Below are positions 53,548 through 62,232 of a DNA stretch of 64,000 bases, piece by piece. Position 1 is the stretch's first letter, and each line of letters opens with the position of its first letter. Source of the DNA: Microbacterium sp. USTB-Y (GTDB taxonomy: Bacteria; Actinomycetota; Actinomycetes; Actinomycetales; Microbacteriaceae). Location of the stretch: assembly GCF_023703415.1 (NCBI RefSeq), contig NZ_JAGMTU010000004.1, forward strand, positions 62,001-126,000. The letters run 5' to 3'. Made by a program: the position numbers and the translations under genes. Below the pieces are notes generated by a model. That model saw only the letters and a program-made list of their open reading frames with translations. It did not search any database and had not been told where the DNA came from.

Positions 53548-53553
53548 GCCCTC

Positions 53554-53559
53554 AGGCTA
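53554..53559 (-). promoter_or_regulatory. leaderless -10 hexamer of the metallophosphoesterase gene
   Basis: TAGCCT on the minus strand, 6 nt before ATG 53547. Confidence 0.5.
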
Positions 53560-53563
53560 GCGG

Positions 53564-53620
53564 CGCGGCGCTCCTTCACGACCGCGGCGCTCCTTCACGA
53601 CCGCGGCGCTACTTCACGAC
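53564..53620. repeat. three tandem copies of a 19-bp unit
   Basis: CGCGGCGCTCCTTCACGAC at 53564, 53583 and 53602; the third copy differs by one base (CTA for CTC). That base makes the TAG stop of the adjacent minus-strand gene, so the repeat arose by duplicating the gene's 3' end. The unit is not a multiple of 3. Confidence 0.85.
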
Positions 53621-53941
53621 GATGAGCAGGATGCCGCCGAGCACGGCCGCCGCGCAGACGGCGAAGCACGCGTACGCCGCGATCTGGGCGAGCGTCTTCT
53701 GCCCTTCGCTGAGCGGGCTCTTGCGCGCGGCCTTCGCCGCGGCCTTGGCGGCACGCTTGGCCTCCTTCTCGCTGATCACCGTGATCGCGTCGGTGAACTC
53801 CGCGGGCGTGACCACGGGCACGCGACCGGCGCGGACCAGCATCCGCAGCCCCAGGGCGTAGAACCCCACGACGAGCAGCGTGCCGACCAGTGCGGCGCCG
53901 AGGACCTGGAAGAACGCCTCCCAGTGAATCGCGACGGTCAT
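53609..53941 (-). CDS. small membrane protein of the phosphate-transporter operon
   Basis: 110 aa. Two hydrophobic segments (FFQVLGAALVGTLLVVGFYALGL and IAAYACFAVCAAAVLGGILLIVV) flank a basic cytoplasmic loop (EKEAKRAAKAAAKAARK). No known domain, though a similar protein often follows PiT genes in actinobacteria. The start overlaps the transporter stop as ATGA. Its stop codon lies in the third copy of a 19-bp tandem repeat. Confidence 0.8.
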   Translation of the reverse strand: MTVAIHWEAFFQVLGAALVGTLLVVGFYALGLRMLVRAGRVPVVTPAEFTDAITVISEKEAKRAAKAAAKAARKSPLSEGQKTLAQIAAYACFAVCAAAVLGGILLIVVK

Positions 53942-55176
53942 CGTCCCGCCCCCTTCTCACGCGCCTTGGCCCGCTCGCGCGCTCGCTGCGCCCTCGCCTG
54001 ACGCGGGGTGAGCGGCGGCTCCTCGGGCACCTCGACGGCGAGACCGGAGTCGGCGACCTCGCTGAACGCGTTGTTGGCGGTGACCGCGTTGCGACGCGAG
54101 CGCAGGAACAGTCCGATGATCACGGCGAGCGCGAGGATCGCATCGATGAGCACGCCCCAGCCGCCGCCGATCACCACGATGAGCGCCGCGACCGCACCGA
54201 CGGCTCCGGCCGCCGGGAGCGTGAGCACCCAGCCGATGGCGATGCGGCCCGCCGTACGCCAGCGCACGGCGGAACCCCGCCTGCCGAGTCCGGATCCGAT
54301 CACGGATCCGGAGGCGACCTGCGTGGTGGACAGAGCGAAGCCGAGCGCGCTGGAGGCGAGGATCGTGGCGGCCGTGGACGTCTCCGCCGCGAAGCCCTGC
54401 GCGGGCTTGACGTCGGTGAGGCCCTTGCCGAGCGTGCGGATGATGCGCCATCCGCCGAGGTAGGTGCCGAGCGCGATCGTGCAGGCGCAGGCGATGATGA
54501 CCCACAGCTGCGGCTCATGGTGCGCCCCCGACTGCCATCCGACCGTGATGAGGGCGAGGGTGATGACGCCCATCGTCTTCTGCGCGTCGTTCGTGCCGTG
54601 CGCGAGCGCGACCAGCGACGACGTGAAGATCTGGCCCCAGCGGAAGCCGCTGCGCCCGTCCGGCCTGCCGTCGTAGCGGCGGGTGACGAGGTACGCGAGC
54701 TTGGTGGCGAGGAACGCGATCAGCCCTGCGGTGACCGGGGCGATGAGGGCCGGCAGCACGACCTTCGACAGCACCGCGCCGAAGTCGATCCCGTTCATGC
54801 CGATGCCGACGAGCGTCGCACCGATCAGGCCGCCGAACAGCGCGTGCGAGGAGCTGGAGGGGAGACCGAGCAGCCAGGTGAGCATGTTCCAGGTGATCGC
54901 GCCGATGAGTCCGGCGAAGATCAGCGCCGGGAAGAGATCCCCGTGGATCTGGTCCTCCCGGACGATCCCGCCGGAGATGGTCTTGGAGACCTCCGTGGAC
55001 AGGAACGCGCCGACCAGGTTCAGACCGGCCGCGAGCATGACCGCCGTGCGGGGCTTGAGGGCTCCCGTCGCGATGGGGGTCGCCATGGCGTTCGCCGTGT
55101 CGTGAAACCCGTTGGTGAAGTCGAAGAAGAGTGCCAGCAGGATCACCAGCACGACGATGAGGGCTGCGGTTTCCAC
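53938..55176 (-). CDS. pit: inorganic phosphate transporter, PiT family
   Basis: 412 aa. The duplicated PD001131 signature is visible: FDFTNGFHDTANAMATPIATGAL near the N-terminus and ALAHGTNDAQKTMGVITLALI in the second half. About ten membrane helices plus a basic C-terminal tail rich in Arg/Ala. H+- or Na+-coupled uptake of phosphate or metal-phosphate. The start is GTG 55176. A PHO box 41 bp upstream predicts induction on phosphate starvation, unlike constitutive E. coli PitA. Confidence 0.94.
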   Translation of the reverse strand: METAALIVVLVILLALFFDFTNGFHDTANAMATPIATGALKPRTAVMLAAGLNLVGAFLSTEVSKTISGGIVREDQIHGDLFPALIFAGLIGAITWNMLTWLLGLPSSSSHALFGGLIGATLVGIGMNGIDFGAVLSKVVLPALIAPVTAGLIAFLATKLAYLVTRRYDGRPDGRSGFRWGQIFTSSLVALAHGTNDAQKTMGVITLALITVGWQSGAHHEPQLWVIIACACTIALGTYLGGWRIIRTLGKGLTDVKPAQGFAAETSTAATILASSALGFALSTTQVASGSVIGSGLGRRGSAVRWRTAGRIAIGWVLTLPAAGAVGAVAALIVVIGGGWGVLIDAILALAVIIGLFLRSRRNAVTANNAFSEVADSGLAVEVPEEPPLTPRQARAQRARERAKAREKGAGR

Positions 55177-55216
55177 CGTTCGCTTTCGTGAAGTGGAGGG
55201 ACGTGACGAACGAAGA

Positions 55217-55245
55217 GTTCACCGGGGATTCAGCATCCGTTAACG
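55217..55245. promoter_or_regulatory. PHO box (PhoP/RegX3-type direct repeats)
   Basis: Three 7-nt units at 11-bp intervals: GTTCACC (55217), ATTCAGC (55228), GTTAACG (55239). This is the Streptomyces PhoP box layout (GTTCACC with 4-bp spacers), placed between the PiT gene and oligopeptidase B. Confidence 0.7.
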
Positions 55246-55332
55246 GGCCGAGTGAATCCTCCCACCCCGACCCATGCCGGTCAACTCGAAGGCCGCTCCC
55301 CCGCATCCGGAGATCGGCCGCCCCGCCTCGGC

Positions 55333-55338
55333 TAGCGT
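55333..55338 (+). promoter_or_regulatory. leaderless -10 hexamer of oligopeptidase B
   Basis: TAGCGT, 6 nt before GTG 55345. Confidence 0.5.
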
Positions 55339-55344
55339 GGTGAC

Positions 55345-57477
55345 GTGACCTCCGTCTCCGCACCTTCCTCCCCCTCCCCGATCGCCCCGCCGCGCGCCGC
55401 GCGCCGGTCCCATCCGCGCACCCACCACGGCGACGTCTTCGACGACCCCTACGACTGGCTGCGGGCGAAGGAGGATCCCGAGGTGATCGCCCACCTCGAG
55501 GCGGAGAACGCGTACACCGACGCCCGTCTGGCGCACCTCGAGCCGCTGCGCGAGACGCTGTTCCAGGAGATCAAGAGCCGCGTGCAGGAGACCGACCTCT
55601 CCGTGCCGACCCGCCGCGGCGACTGGTGGTACTACGGCCGCACCGTCGAGGGGCAGCAGTACGGCCTGCAGTGCCGCGCGGCGGTGTCCGCCCCGGACGA
55701 CTGGACGCCTCCGGTGCTGGACGCCGCCGCGCCCGTGCCCGGCGAGCAGATCCTGCTCGACGGCAACGCCGAGGCGGAGGGGCACGAGTTCTTCGCGATG
55801 GGCGCCTTCGACGTGTCGGACGACGCCACGAGGCTGCTCTGGTCCACCGACTTCGAGGGCGACGAGCGCTACACCGTGCGGGTGCGCGACCTCGGCACCG
55901 GCGAGACGCTTCCCGACGAGATCCCCGGCACGTCGGGGGCGTTCTTCACCCCCGACGGCACCGCCGTGCTCTACACGACCGTCGACGACTCGTGGCGACC
56001 GGACACCCTCTGGCTGCACCGGATCGGCACGCCGGTCTCCGAGGACGTGCAGCTGTTCCACGAGCCCGACGAGCGGTTCTGGCTCGGCGCCGGGATCACC
56101 CGCAGCCGCAAGTACCTGGTGATCGGCGTCGGCTCCTCGATCACGAGCGAGGAGCTGCTCGTCGACCTGGACGACCTCACCGCCCCGCCTCGCGTCGTGT
56201 GGCCTCGCCGCGAAGGCGTGGAGTACTCGGTCGAGCATGCGGTCGTGGCGGGGCGCGACGAGCTGCTCGTGCTGCACAACGACGACGCGCTCGACTTCGA
56301 GCTGGTCGCCGTTTCCGCCGACGACCCGCAGGGACCGCGCCGCGTCGTGCTCCCGCACACGCCCGGACGCCGCCTGCTGGACGTGGACGCCTTCCGGGAC
56401 GTCACCGTCGTCGCGTACCGGTTCGAGGGACTCGAGCGGATCGCGCTGATGGATCCGGCGACCGGCGACCTCGAGGAGCTCGGCTTCGACGAGCCGCTGT
56501 TCTCGGCGGGTTTCGGCGGCAATCCGGAATGGGCTCCGCCGTTCCTGCGCCTCGGCTACGGCTCCTTCGTGACGCCGTCGACCGTGTACGACCTCGAGCT
56601 GGCGACGCGGACCCTGCATCTGCGCAAGCGCCAGCCGGTGCTCGGCGGCTACGATCCGTCCGCGTACGGGCAACGCCGCGACTGGGCCGTCGCGGAGGAC
56701 GGCACGCTCGTGCCGATCTCGCTGGTGTGGAAGCGCTCGTTCGGCGAGCCGGGCGCCGCACCGCGCCCGGTGCACCTGTACGGCTACGGCTCCTATGAGC
56801 ACTCGATCGACCCCGGCTTCTCGGTCATGCGCCTGAGCGCACTCGACCGCGGCGTGGTGTTCGCGGTGGCGCACGTGCGCGGCGGCGGCGAGATGGGCCG
56901 GCAGTGGTACGAGGACGGCAAGCTCGGGCAGAAGGTCAACTCCTTCACCGACTTCGTCGCCGCGGCCCGCCACCTCGTCTCCTCGGGCGTGACCGAGCCC
57001 GCCCGGTTGGTGGCCGAGGGCGGCAGCGCCGGCGGACTGCTCATGGGCGCTGTCGTGAACCTGGCGCCCGAGCTGTTCGGCGGCGTGCTCGCCTCGGTCC
57101 CCTTCGTCGACGCCCTCACCACGATCCTGGATCCCTCGCTCCCGCTCACCGTCATCGAATGGGACGAGTGGGGCGACCCGCTGCACGACGCCGAGGTGTA
57201 CGCCTACATGAAGTCGTACACGCCCTACGAGAACGTGCGGGACGGCGTCGCCTACCCCTCGATCCTCGCCGTCACCTCGCTCAACGACACGCGCGTGCTC
57301 TACGTCGAGCCCGCGAAGTGGGTGGCCCGCCTGCGTGACGCGGGGGCCGAGGACGTGCTGCTGAAATGCGAGATGGTCGCGGGACACGGCGGCGTCAGCG
57401 GACGCTACAACTCCTGGCGCGAGCGCGCGTTCGAGCTCGCCTGGATCCTGGACCGGCTGGGAGCGACCGCGGCCTGA
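55345..57477 (+). CDS. ptrB: oligopeptidase B (S9A prolyl-oligopeptidase family)
   Basis: 710 aa, cytosolic serine peptidase cutting short peptides after basic residues. The N-terminal HHGDVFDDPYDWLRAKEDPEVIAHLEAEN is typical of PtrB. A seven-bladed propeller follows to ~450, then the alpha/beta hydrolase domain. The catalytic triad is Ser561 (AEGGSAGG), Asp648 (SLNDTRV) and His681 (AGHGG). The length is normal. GTG start with a leaderless -10. It is followed by a perfect palindrome. Confidence 0.94.
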   Translation: MTSVSAPSSPSPIAPPRAARRSHPRTHHGDVFDDPYDWLRAKEDPEVIAHLEAENAYTDARLAHLEPLRETLFQEIKSRVQETDLSVPTRRGDWWYYGRTVEGQQYGLQCRAAVSAPDDWTPPVLDAAAPVPGEQILLDGNAEAEGHEFFAMGAFDVSDDATRLLWSTDFEGDERYTVRVRDLGTGETLPDEIPGTSGAFFTPDGTAVLYTTVDDSWRPDTLWLHRIGTPVSEDVQLFHEPDERFWLGAGITRSRKYLVIGVGSSITSEELLVDLDDLTAPPRVVWPRREGVEYSVEHAVVAGRDELLVLHNDDALDFELVAVSADDPQGPRRVVLPHTPGRRLLDVDAFRDVTVVAYRFEGLERIALMDPATGDLEELGFDEPLFSAGFGGNPEWAPPFLRLGYGSFVTPSTVYDLELATRTLHLRKRQPVLGGYDPSAYGQRRDWAVAEDGTLVPISLVWKRSFGEPGAAPRPVHLYGYGSYEHSIDPGFSVMRLSALDRGVVFAVAHVRGGGEMGRQWYEDGKLGQKVNSFTDFVAAARHLVSSGVTEPARLVAEGGSAGGLLMGAVVNLAPELFGGVLASVPFVDALTTILDPSLPLTVIEWDEWGDPLHDAEVYAYMKSYTPYENVRDGVAYPSILAVTSLNDTRVLYVEPAKWVARLRDAGAEDVLLKCEMVAGHGGVSGRYNSWRERAFELAWILDRLGATAA

Positions 57478-57522
57478 CCACGCGACGTGCGCGTCGGGCT
57501 GCTCCGCCCCGGGCGAGGCGCT

Positions 57523-57571
57523 TCGACCGAGATCAGGCGGATCCGATTCGGATCCGCCTGATCTCGGTCGA
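57523..57571. repeat. perfect intergenic palindrome, copy 1
   Basis: Arms of 23 bp (57523-57545 and 57549-57571) around a 3-nt ATT loop, with the core GAGATCAGGCGGATCCG. A downstream tail with ACCTGT and CTCGGGAG is shared with copy 2 at 58549. The two copies flank the broken DUF559 gene. Confidence 0.85.
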
Positions 57572-57677
57572 TCCACCTGTCCTCGGGAGGCGACACGTTC
57601 GTCCTCCACAATCGGAATCCCTCGATTCGCCTGTGGACAACCCCGAATCCGGGCGTCCGAGGGGTCACGCTGTCCCC

Positions 57678-58511
57678 ATGGACCTGCTCTCCTGGCTCGC
57701 CGCGCACGACGGCGTCGCACACACCTCGGACCTGTACCGCGCCGGGTTCAGCAAGCACCTCATCGGCGCCGCGGCCGCCCAGGGGCTCGTCACCCGCGTC
57801 CGGCGATCGTGGATCCTGGGCCCGGGCGTCGATCAGGCGTCTGCGCACGCGGTCCGCTTCAGCGGACGGGTGACCTGCGTCACGCAGGCGAAGGCGCTGC
57901 AGCTCTGGGTGCCCGACGCGCCGGAGTCCCACATCGCCGTGCCTCCGAAGACCGCCGGCGCTCAGGATCCGGCCGTGCGGCTGCACTGGGCGAAAGGTCC
58001 CGCACCCTTCGCGCCGCGCGCGATCGCCGACCCTCTGATCAACGTGCTCTTCCAGGTGGCGCGCTGCCAGCCGACGGCGGATGCCCTGGCCATCTGGGAA
58101 TCCGCGGTACGCAAGAACCTCATCAGCGCGGAGGTGCTCCAGCGCGTCGGGTGGCATTCCACACGCGCACACCTGCTCGCCTGATCGGTTGGCGCCCTCT
58201 CCGACTCCGGGCTGGAGACGCACTTCGTCGAGCTCATGCGTCAGATCGGCGTCCGGGTGCGCCAGCAGGTGTGGATCGACGGCCATCCCGTGGACATCCT
58301 CATCGGCGATCGCCTCATCGTGCAGCTCGACGGCTTCGAGCACCACCGCACGGCCGCGGATCGGAGGCGCGACATCCGCGCCGACGCGCGTCTCGCCGTG
58401 CGCGGATACACCGTGCTGCGGTTCGACTACGCGCAGGTCCTGTTCGAGAAGGCGTTCGTCCAGGAGAGCGTGCGGGCGGCCATGGCACAGGGCCTCCACC
58501 TCGCACGCTGA
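57678..58511 (+). pseudogene. AbiEi-N/DUF559-type protein split by an in-frame TGA
   Basis: One continuous frame of 278 codons is interrupted only by TGA at 58181-58183 (codon 168). The first half (MDLLSWLAAHDGVAHTSDLY, SKHLIGAAAAQGLVTRVRRSWIL) resembles the AbiEi-antitoxin N-terminal wHTH and its following domain. The second half (ETHFVELMRQIGVRVRQQVW, VDILIGDRLIVQLDGFEHH, RGYTVLRFDYAQVLF) is DUF559, a Vsr/PDDEXK-like nuclease fold. Intact relatives run through this point, where CGA (Arg) to TGA is one transition. Readthrough or a sequence error could also explain it. No AbiEii partner is present. Confidence 0.8.
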
Positions 58512-58548
58512 CGGCCCGCCGCGACTCCCGAACCATGGCGGATCGACT

Positions 58549-58584
58549 GAGATCAGGCGGATCCGAGCGGATCCGCCTGATCTC
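58549..58584. repeat. intergenic palindrome, copy 2
   Basis: Seventeen-bp arms (58549-58565 and 58568-58584) with the same GAGATCAGGCGGATCCG core as copy 1, a 2-nt loop, and the same ACCTGT...CTCGGGAG tail. It lies between convergent genes (ends 58511 and 58623). Confidence 0.85.
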
Positions 58585-58622
58585 GGGACATCGACCTGTT
58601 CTCGGGAGAAGCGCCGGTCGGC

Positions 58623-59651
58623 TCAGCCGAAGAGGGTCGCCGCCGCGTCGTAGCGGTTGCGGGGAACGGTGTTCAGCTCGCCGAGCGCATCGGCGAACGG
58701 CACGCGGACGATCTCGGTGCCGTGCAGCGCCACCATCTGGCCCCACGCCCCGTCGACGACCGCATCGGCGGCGTGCATGCCGAGGCGTGTCGCGAGGACG
58801 CGGTCGAAGGCCGACGGTGCGCCGCCTCGCTGGATGTGCCCCAGGATGGTCGCGCGGGTCTCGATGCCCGTGAGCCGCTCGATCTCCGGGGCGAGCAGAT
58901 CGCCGATGCCGCCGAGGCGCGGACGGTTGAACGCGTCCAGCCCCTTGTCGCTGTACGCCTCCTCCATGTCCTTGAGCTTGAACCCCTCGGAGACGACGAC
59001 GAGAGGCGCACGTCCGCGATCGTTCGCGCTGGTCACGAGGGCGGCGATCTCGTCGAGCGACATCGGCACCTCGGGAATGCAGATGACGTGCGCCCCGGCC
59101 GCCATGCCCGCGTGCAGAGCGATCCAGCCGACGTGACGGCCCATCACCTCGGCGACCATGCAGCGCCGGTGCGAATCACCGGTGGTGCGCAGACGGTCCA
59201 TCGCCTCGGTGGCGATGTTGACGGCCGTGTCGAAGCCGAACGAGTAGTCCGTGGCCCGCAGATCGTTGTCGATGGTCTTGGGCACCCCGACGACGTTGAT
59301 CCCCTCCTTGAACAGGCGGTCCGCCGCCGCGAGCGTGCCCTCGCCGCCGATCGCGATGATGCCGTCGATCCGGTGCCCGAACAGGGTCTTGGCGATGTTC
59401 TCGGCACCGCCGCGCGCCCCCTCGTAGGGGTTGGTGCGGCTCGTGCCGAGGATCGTTCCGCCGACCTTCGACAGGCCCTTGACCTCATGCCGGGTGAGCG
59501 GGAAGAAGTCGCCGTCGACGACGCCGCGCCAGCCGTCGCGGATGCCGACGAACTCGAGGTCGTACGCCTCGGTGCCCTTGAGCACGATGGCGCGGATGAC
59601 CGCGTTCAGGCCGGGGCAGTCGCCGCCGCTGGTCAGGATGCCGATCTTCAT
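58623..59651 (-). CDS. pfkA: 6-phosphofructokinase (group III, probably ATP-dependent)
   Basis: 342 aa, glycolytic phosphorylation of fructose 6-phosphate. TSGGDCPGLNAVIRA, GGEGTLAAA, VPKTIDNDL with the catalytic Asp128, EVMGRHVGWIAL and GHIQRGGAPSAFDR are intact. Phosphoryl-donor residues are Gly105 (E. coli Gly104) and Lys125 (E. coli Gly124). Pyrophosphate enzymes have Asp and Lys here, classical ATP enzymes Gly and Gly. The Gly/Lys pair is that of the ATP-dependent Streptomyces enzyme. GAGGACG upstream of the ATG. Single-gene unit. Confidence 0.94.
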   Translation of the reverse strand: MKIGILTSGGDCPGLNAVIRAIVLKGTEAYDLEFVGIRDGWRGVVDGDFFPLTRHEVKGLSKVGGTILGTSRTNPYEGARGGAENIAKTLFGHRIDGIIAIGGEGTLAAADRLFKEGINVVGVPKTIDNDLRATDYSFGFDTAVNIATEAMDRLRTTGDSHRRCMVAEVMGRHVGWIALHAGMAAGAHVICIPEVPMSLDEIAALVTSANDRGRAPLVVVSEGFKLKDMEEAYSDKGLDAFNRPRLGGIGDLLAPEIERLTGIETRATILGHIQRGGAPSAFDRVLATRLGMHAADAVVDGAWGQMVALHGTEIVRVPFADALGELNTVPRNRYDAAATLFG

Positions 59652-59798
59652 AGGACGTCCTCGGGAGGGAAGGGAGAGGGAAGCGCGGCGCCGTTGCCAC
59701 GTTCGACCCTAGTGCCGATTCCCGCTCCGACGCCATTCGACACCGCCGAAAACCCGGCTTCTTACACACCCACTCACCGAGTTCTCGCGTTCTTGACG

Positions 59799-59846
59799 AA
59801 GAACGGCACTCCATCGCCGAAAACCAGGCGAAGAAGTGCCGTTCTT
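59799..59846 (-). terminator. terminator of the SNF2 helicase gene
   Basis: AAGAACGGCACT with AGTGCCGTTCTT, 12-bp stem, and an inner TCGCC/GGCGA stem. The flanking A/T runs suit both directions. The stretch 59652-59798 between it and pfkA shows only the pfkA leader. Confidence 0.7.
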
Positions 59847-59868
59847 TTCAGTTCCGGCGGGACTCGTG

Positions 59869-62013
59869 TCAGTTGCCGCCGAGCGCTTCCCGGAGCAGAT
59901 GCATGAGCGCCGCCAGCTGCACCGACTCGCTCGCCCCCTCCTCCACGGCCTCGCCGTCGAGCGCCCGGGCCGCGAGGCCCTGCTTCTGGTCGATGAGCTC
60001 CGCGATCTTCGTGTCGAGGGTGTGCGCGGCGATGATCCGCCATGCGGTGACCGGCTCGTCCTGGCCGATGCGGTGGACGCGGTCGATCGCCTGGGTCTGC
60101 TCCGCGGCCGTCCAGCTGAGCTCGGCGAGCACCACGTTGGAGGCGGTCTGCAGGTTGACGCCGACTCCGGCGGCGGTCAGCGAGCAGACGGCGATGCCGA
60201 CCTCGGGATCGCCGTTGAAGGCGTCGACCGCCTGCTGCCGGGCCACGGCGGTCTGGTCCCCGCGCAGCGACACCGAGCGGATCCCGGCCGCCGCGAAGTG
60301 CGCCTCGGCCTGATCCATCACGTCGACGTGCTTCGCGAAGAACACGACCTTGCCCACCGAACGCTGCAGCTGTGCCGCGTAGTCCGCCGCGAGCAGCGCC
60401 TTGGCCTGCCCGATCTTGCGCACCATCGTGAAGACGTTGTCGCCCCCGGTTCCGGCCGCCTTCGACTCCTCCAGCTCGCCGTGCGCGACGAGCCGGACGA
60501 TGTCCTCGTCGATCTCGCCGTGCGCGAGGCCGCGCTCACCGCGTGCCTCGATGATCCGGCGGTACTTCGCCGCCATCCTCGCGCCCAGCTCGGCCTCCGC
60601 CTGCCTGATGCTGCGGCCGAACTCGTCGTCGAGCTGCACGGGCAGGTCGGCGATGAGCTTGTCCGGCAGATCGGCCGCGACGTCCTTCTTCTTGCGGCGC
60701 ACGATGCCCATCGAGATGACCGCGTCCCTGGCCTCGCCGTAGAAGGCCTTGTCGGCCGGCGTGAGCCCGGTGGCGTCGAGCTTGTCCGCCAGCGCCGGAG
60801 AAGGCCGCTCGCCGTTCGTCCAGCCGAGGAAGCGCCAGATCGCGTCGAAGTCCTCGACGTCGTTGATCAGCGGCGTACCGGTCAGCGCCATGAGCAGCGG
60901 GCGCCCGTTCGGCGACTGCTCCCGGATCCGCGTCGCGAGGGCCAGGACGTTCTGCGAGCGCTGCGAGGACAGGTTCTTGATGAAGTGCGCCTCGTCGACG
61001 ACCATGCCGCGCAGGCCGATCTCGCCGAGCCAGGACAGGTGACGGTCCAGGATCTCGTAGTTCACGATGAAGACGTCGGCGAAGGCGTCGACGTCCTGCC
61101 CGTCGCCCTGGATCACCGCGGCGCGGCGCTGCGGCGTCCACCGCTCCACCTCGCGCGCCCAGTTCATCTTCACGACGTTCGGCACCACGACGAGCAGCGG
61201 ATACGCGTCCGCCACCGAGGCGGCGAGCACCGATTGCGCGGTCTTTCCGAGGCCCGGCTCGTCGGCGAGCAGGAACGAGCGGTGGCCTGCCCGCACGGAT
61301 TCGAGGAACCGGGACTGGTGCACCATCACCTCCAGGCCCTTCGGCGAGATGTGGTCGTACTCGGGCAGCGGGGGCAGCTCCATCGACGCGGCGGATCCGC
61401 CCGCTCCCGACTCGAACGCCTTGTACAGCGGCCCCATCAGCTCCCAGCCGTCCAGGCGGCGGCGCGGGGTCACCGCAGGGCGGGGCGTGAGGTCGGGCGC
61501 CAGGAACGGGTTCGCCAGCATCCGCGACTCCACCGACGGCGGAGCGACCTGGCGCTCGGCCAGCGCGGCCGGGACGACCGGCGCCTGCTGCACGCGGGCG
61601 ACGTCGGCGATCACGAGTTCCTCGGGCGCCAGCTCGGCGCCGGACTCCAGCAGCCAGTCGCGGCGCATGCGCTTCGCGACGGGGCTGGTCGCCTGATCCG
61701 CCTCGAGCAGCTGGATCAGCGAGGTGTCGCGGGCCGCGGTCTTCGCCAGGATCGTGGCCACGCCGTCCAGCCGCTTGAGCTGCTCGGCGCGCGCGGAGTC
61801 GCCGAGCTCCGCATCGCCCTTGACCCTGGCGCGCTCCTCGCGCACCAGGAAGGCGATCACCTGGAACTTGACGCGGTTGGTGGGCCCCAGCTTCCCGTGC
61901 TGGGCCTTCGCCTCGATCTCGCGGACCTTGCGCGCGAGAATCGGGATCAGCGGCGCGTCCTCGTCTCGGCGCGACGTCTTCTTCCGCCGGGTGGCGGTCG
62001 CCGTGGTCGGCAT
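59869..62013 (-). CDS. SNF2-family DEAD/H-box helicase
   Basis: 714 aa from ATG 62013 (AGGAGGAG upstream). After a ~215-residue N-terminal region without known domain, the SF2 motifs appear in order: Q-like HQSRFLESV, motif I ADEPGLGKTAQ, Ia VVVPNVVKMNW, II VVDEAHFIKN (DEAH), III LTGTPLIND, IV VFFAKHVDVMD, V TAAGVGVNLQ and VI QAIDRVHRIGQ. It is closest to HepA/SMARCAL1-like ATPases. Role in DNA repair or remodelling is inferred. No nuclease or zinc finger is attached. Confidence 0.9.
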   Translation of the reverse strand: MPTTATATRRKKTSRRDEDAPLIPILARKVREIEAKAQHGKLGPTNRVKFQVIAFLVREERARVKGDAELGDSARAEQLKRLDGVATILAKTAARDTSLIQLLEADQATSPVAKRMRRDWLLESGAELAPEELVIADVARVQQAPVVPAALAERQVAPPSVESRMLANPFLAPDLTPRPAVTPRRRLDGWELMGPLYKAFESGAGGSAASMELPPLPEYDHISPKGLEVMVHQSRFLESVRAGHRSFLLADEPGLGKTAQSVLAASVADAYPLLVVVPNVVKMNWAREVERWTPQRRAAVIQGDGQDVDAFADVFIVNYEILDRHLSWLGEIGLRGMVVDEAHFIKNLSSQRSQNVLALATRIREQSPNGRPLLMALTGTPLINDVEDFDAIWRFLGWTNGERPSPALADKLDATGLTPADKAFYGEARDAVISMGIVRRKKKDVAADLPDKLIADLPVQLDDEFGRSIRQAEAELGARMAAKYRRIIEARGERGLAHGEIDEDIVRLVAHGELEESKAAGTGGDNVFTMVRKIGQAKALLAADYAAQLQRSVGKVVFFAKHVDVMDQAEAHFAAAGIRSVSLRGDQTAVARQQAVDAFNGDPEVGIAVCSLTAAGVGVNLQTASNVVLAELSWTAAEQTQAIDRVHRIGQDEPVTAWRIIAAHTLDTKIAELIDQKQGLAARALDGEAVEEGASESVQLAALMHLLREALGGN

Positions 62014-62232
62014 GCTCCTCCTGAGCGTGGATGCCGTCCCCTTGCGGACGGCGACTGATCCGAACAATGACCGTCCGGACGGCAGGACCTGCGGACGATG
62101 CGGTGTCCGCGGACGGCGGCTGTCGGTCGGCAGCGCGCGGACCGGGCGGACGGCGAACCCCGTAGGCGTGCATCGCGCACGTCGATCACAACGGGTTCGC
62201 GCTCAGCTTACGCCACTCCCGCCGTGGTGCGG

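Noticed and set aside
53564..53620. CRISPR or minisatellite with coding role
   Set aside because: Only three adjacent units without spacers; explained by duplication of a gene end.
58181..58183. TGA as a selenocysteine codon
   Set aside because: No SECIS-like hairpin is seen after it, the position is not a catalytic Cys in this family, and an Arg CGA-to-TGA change explains it.
57678..58511. AbiE toxin-antitoxin system
   Set aside because: Only the AbiEi-like N-terminal domain is present. There is no AbiEii nucleotidyltransferase nearby, so it is a DUF559-type single gene.
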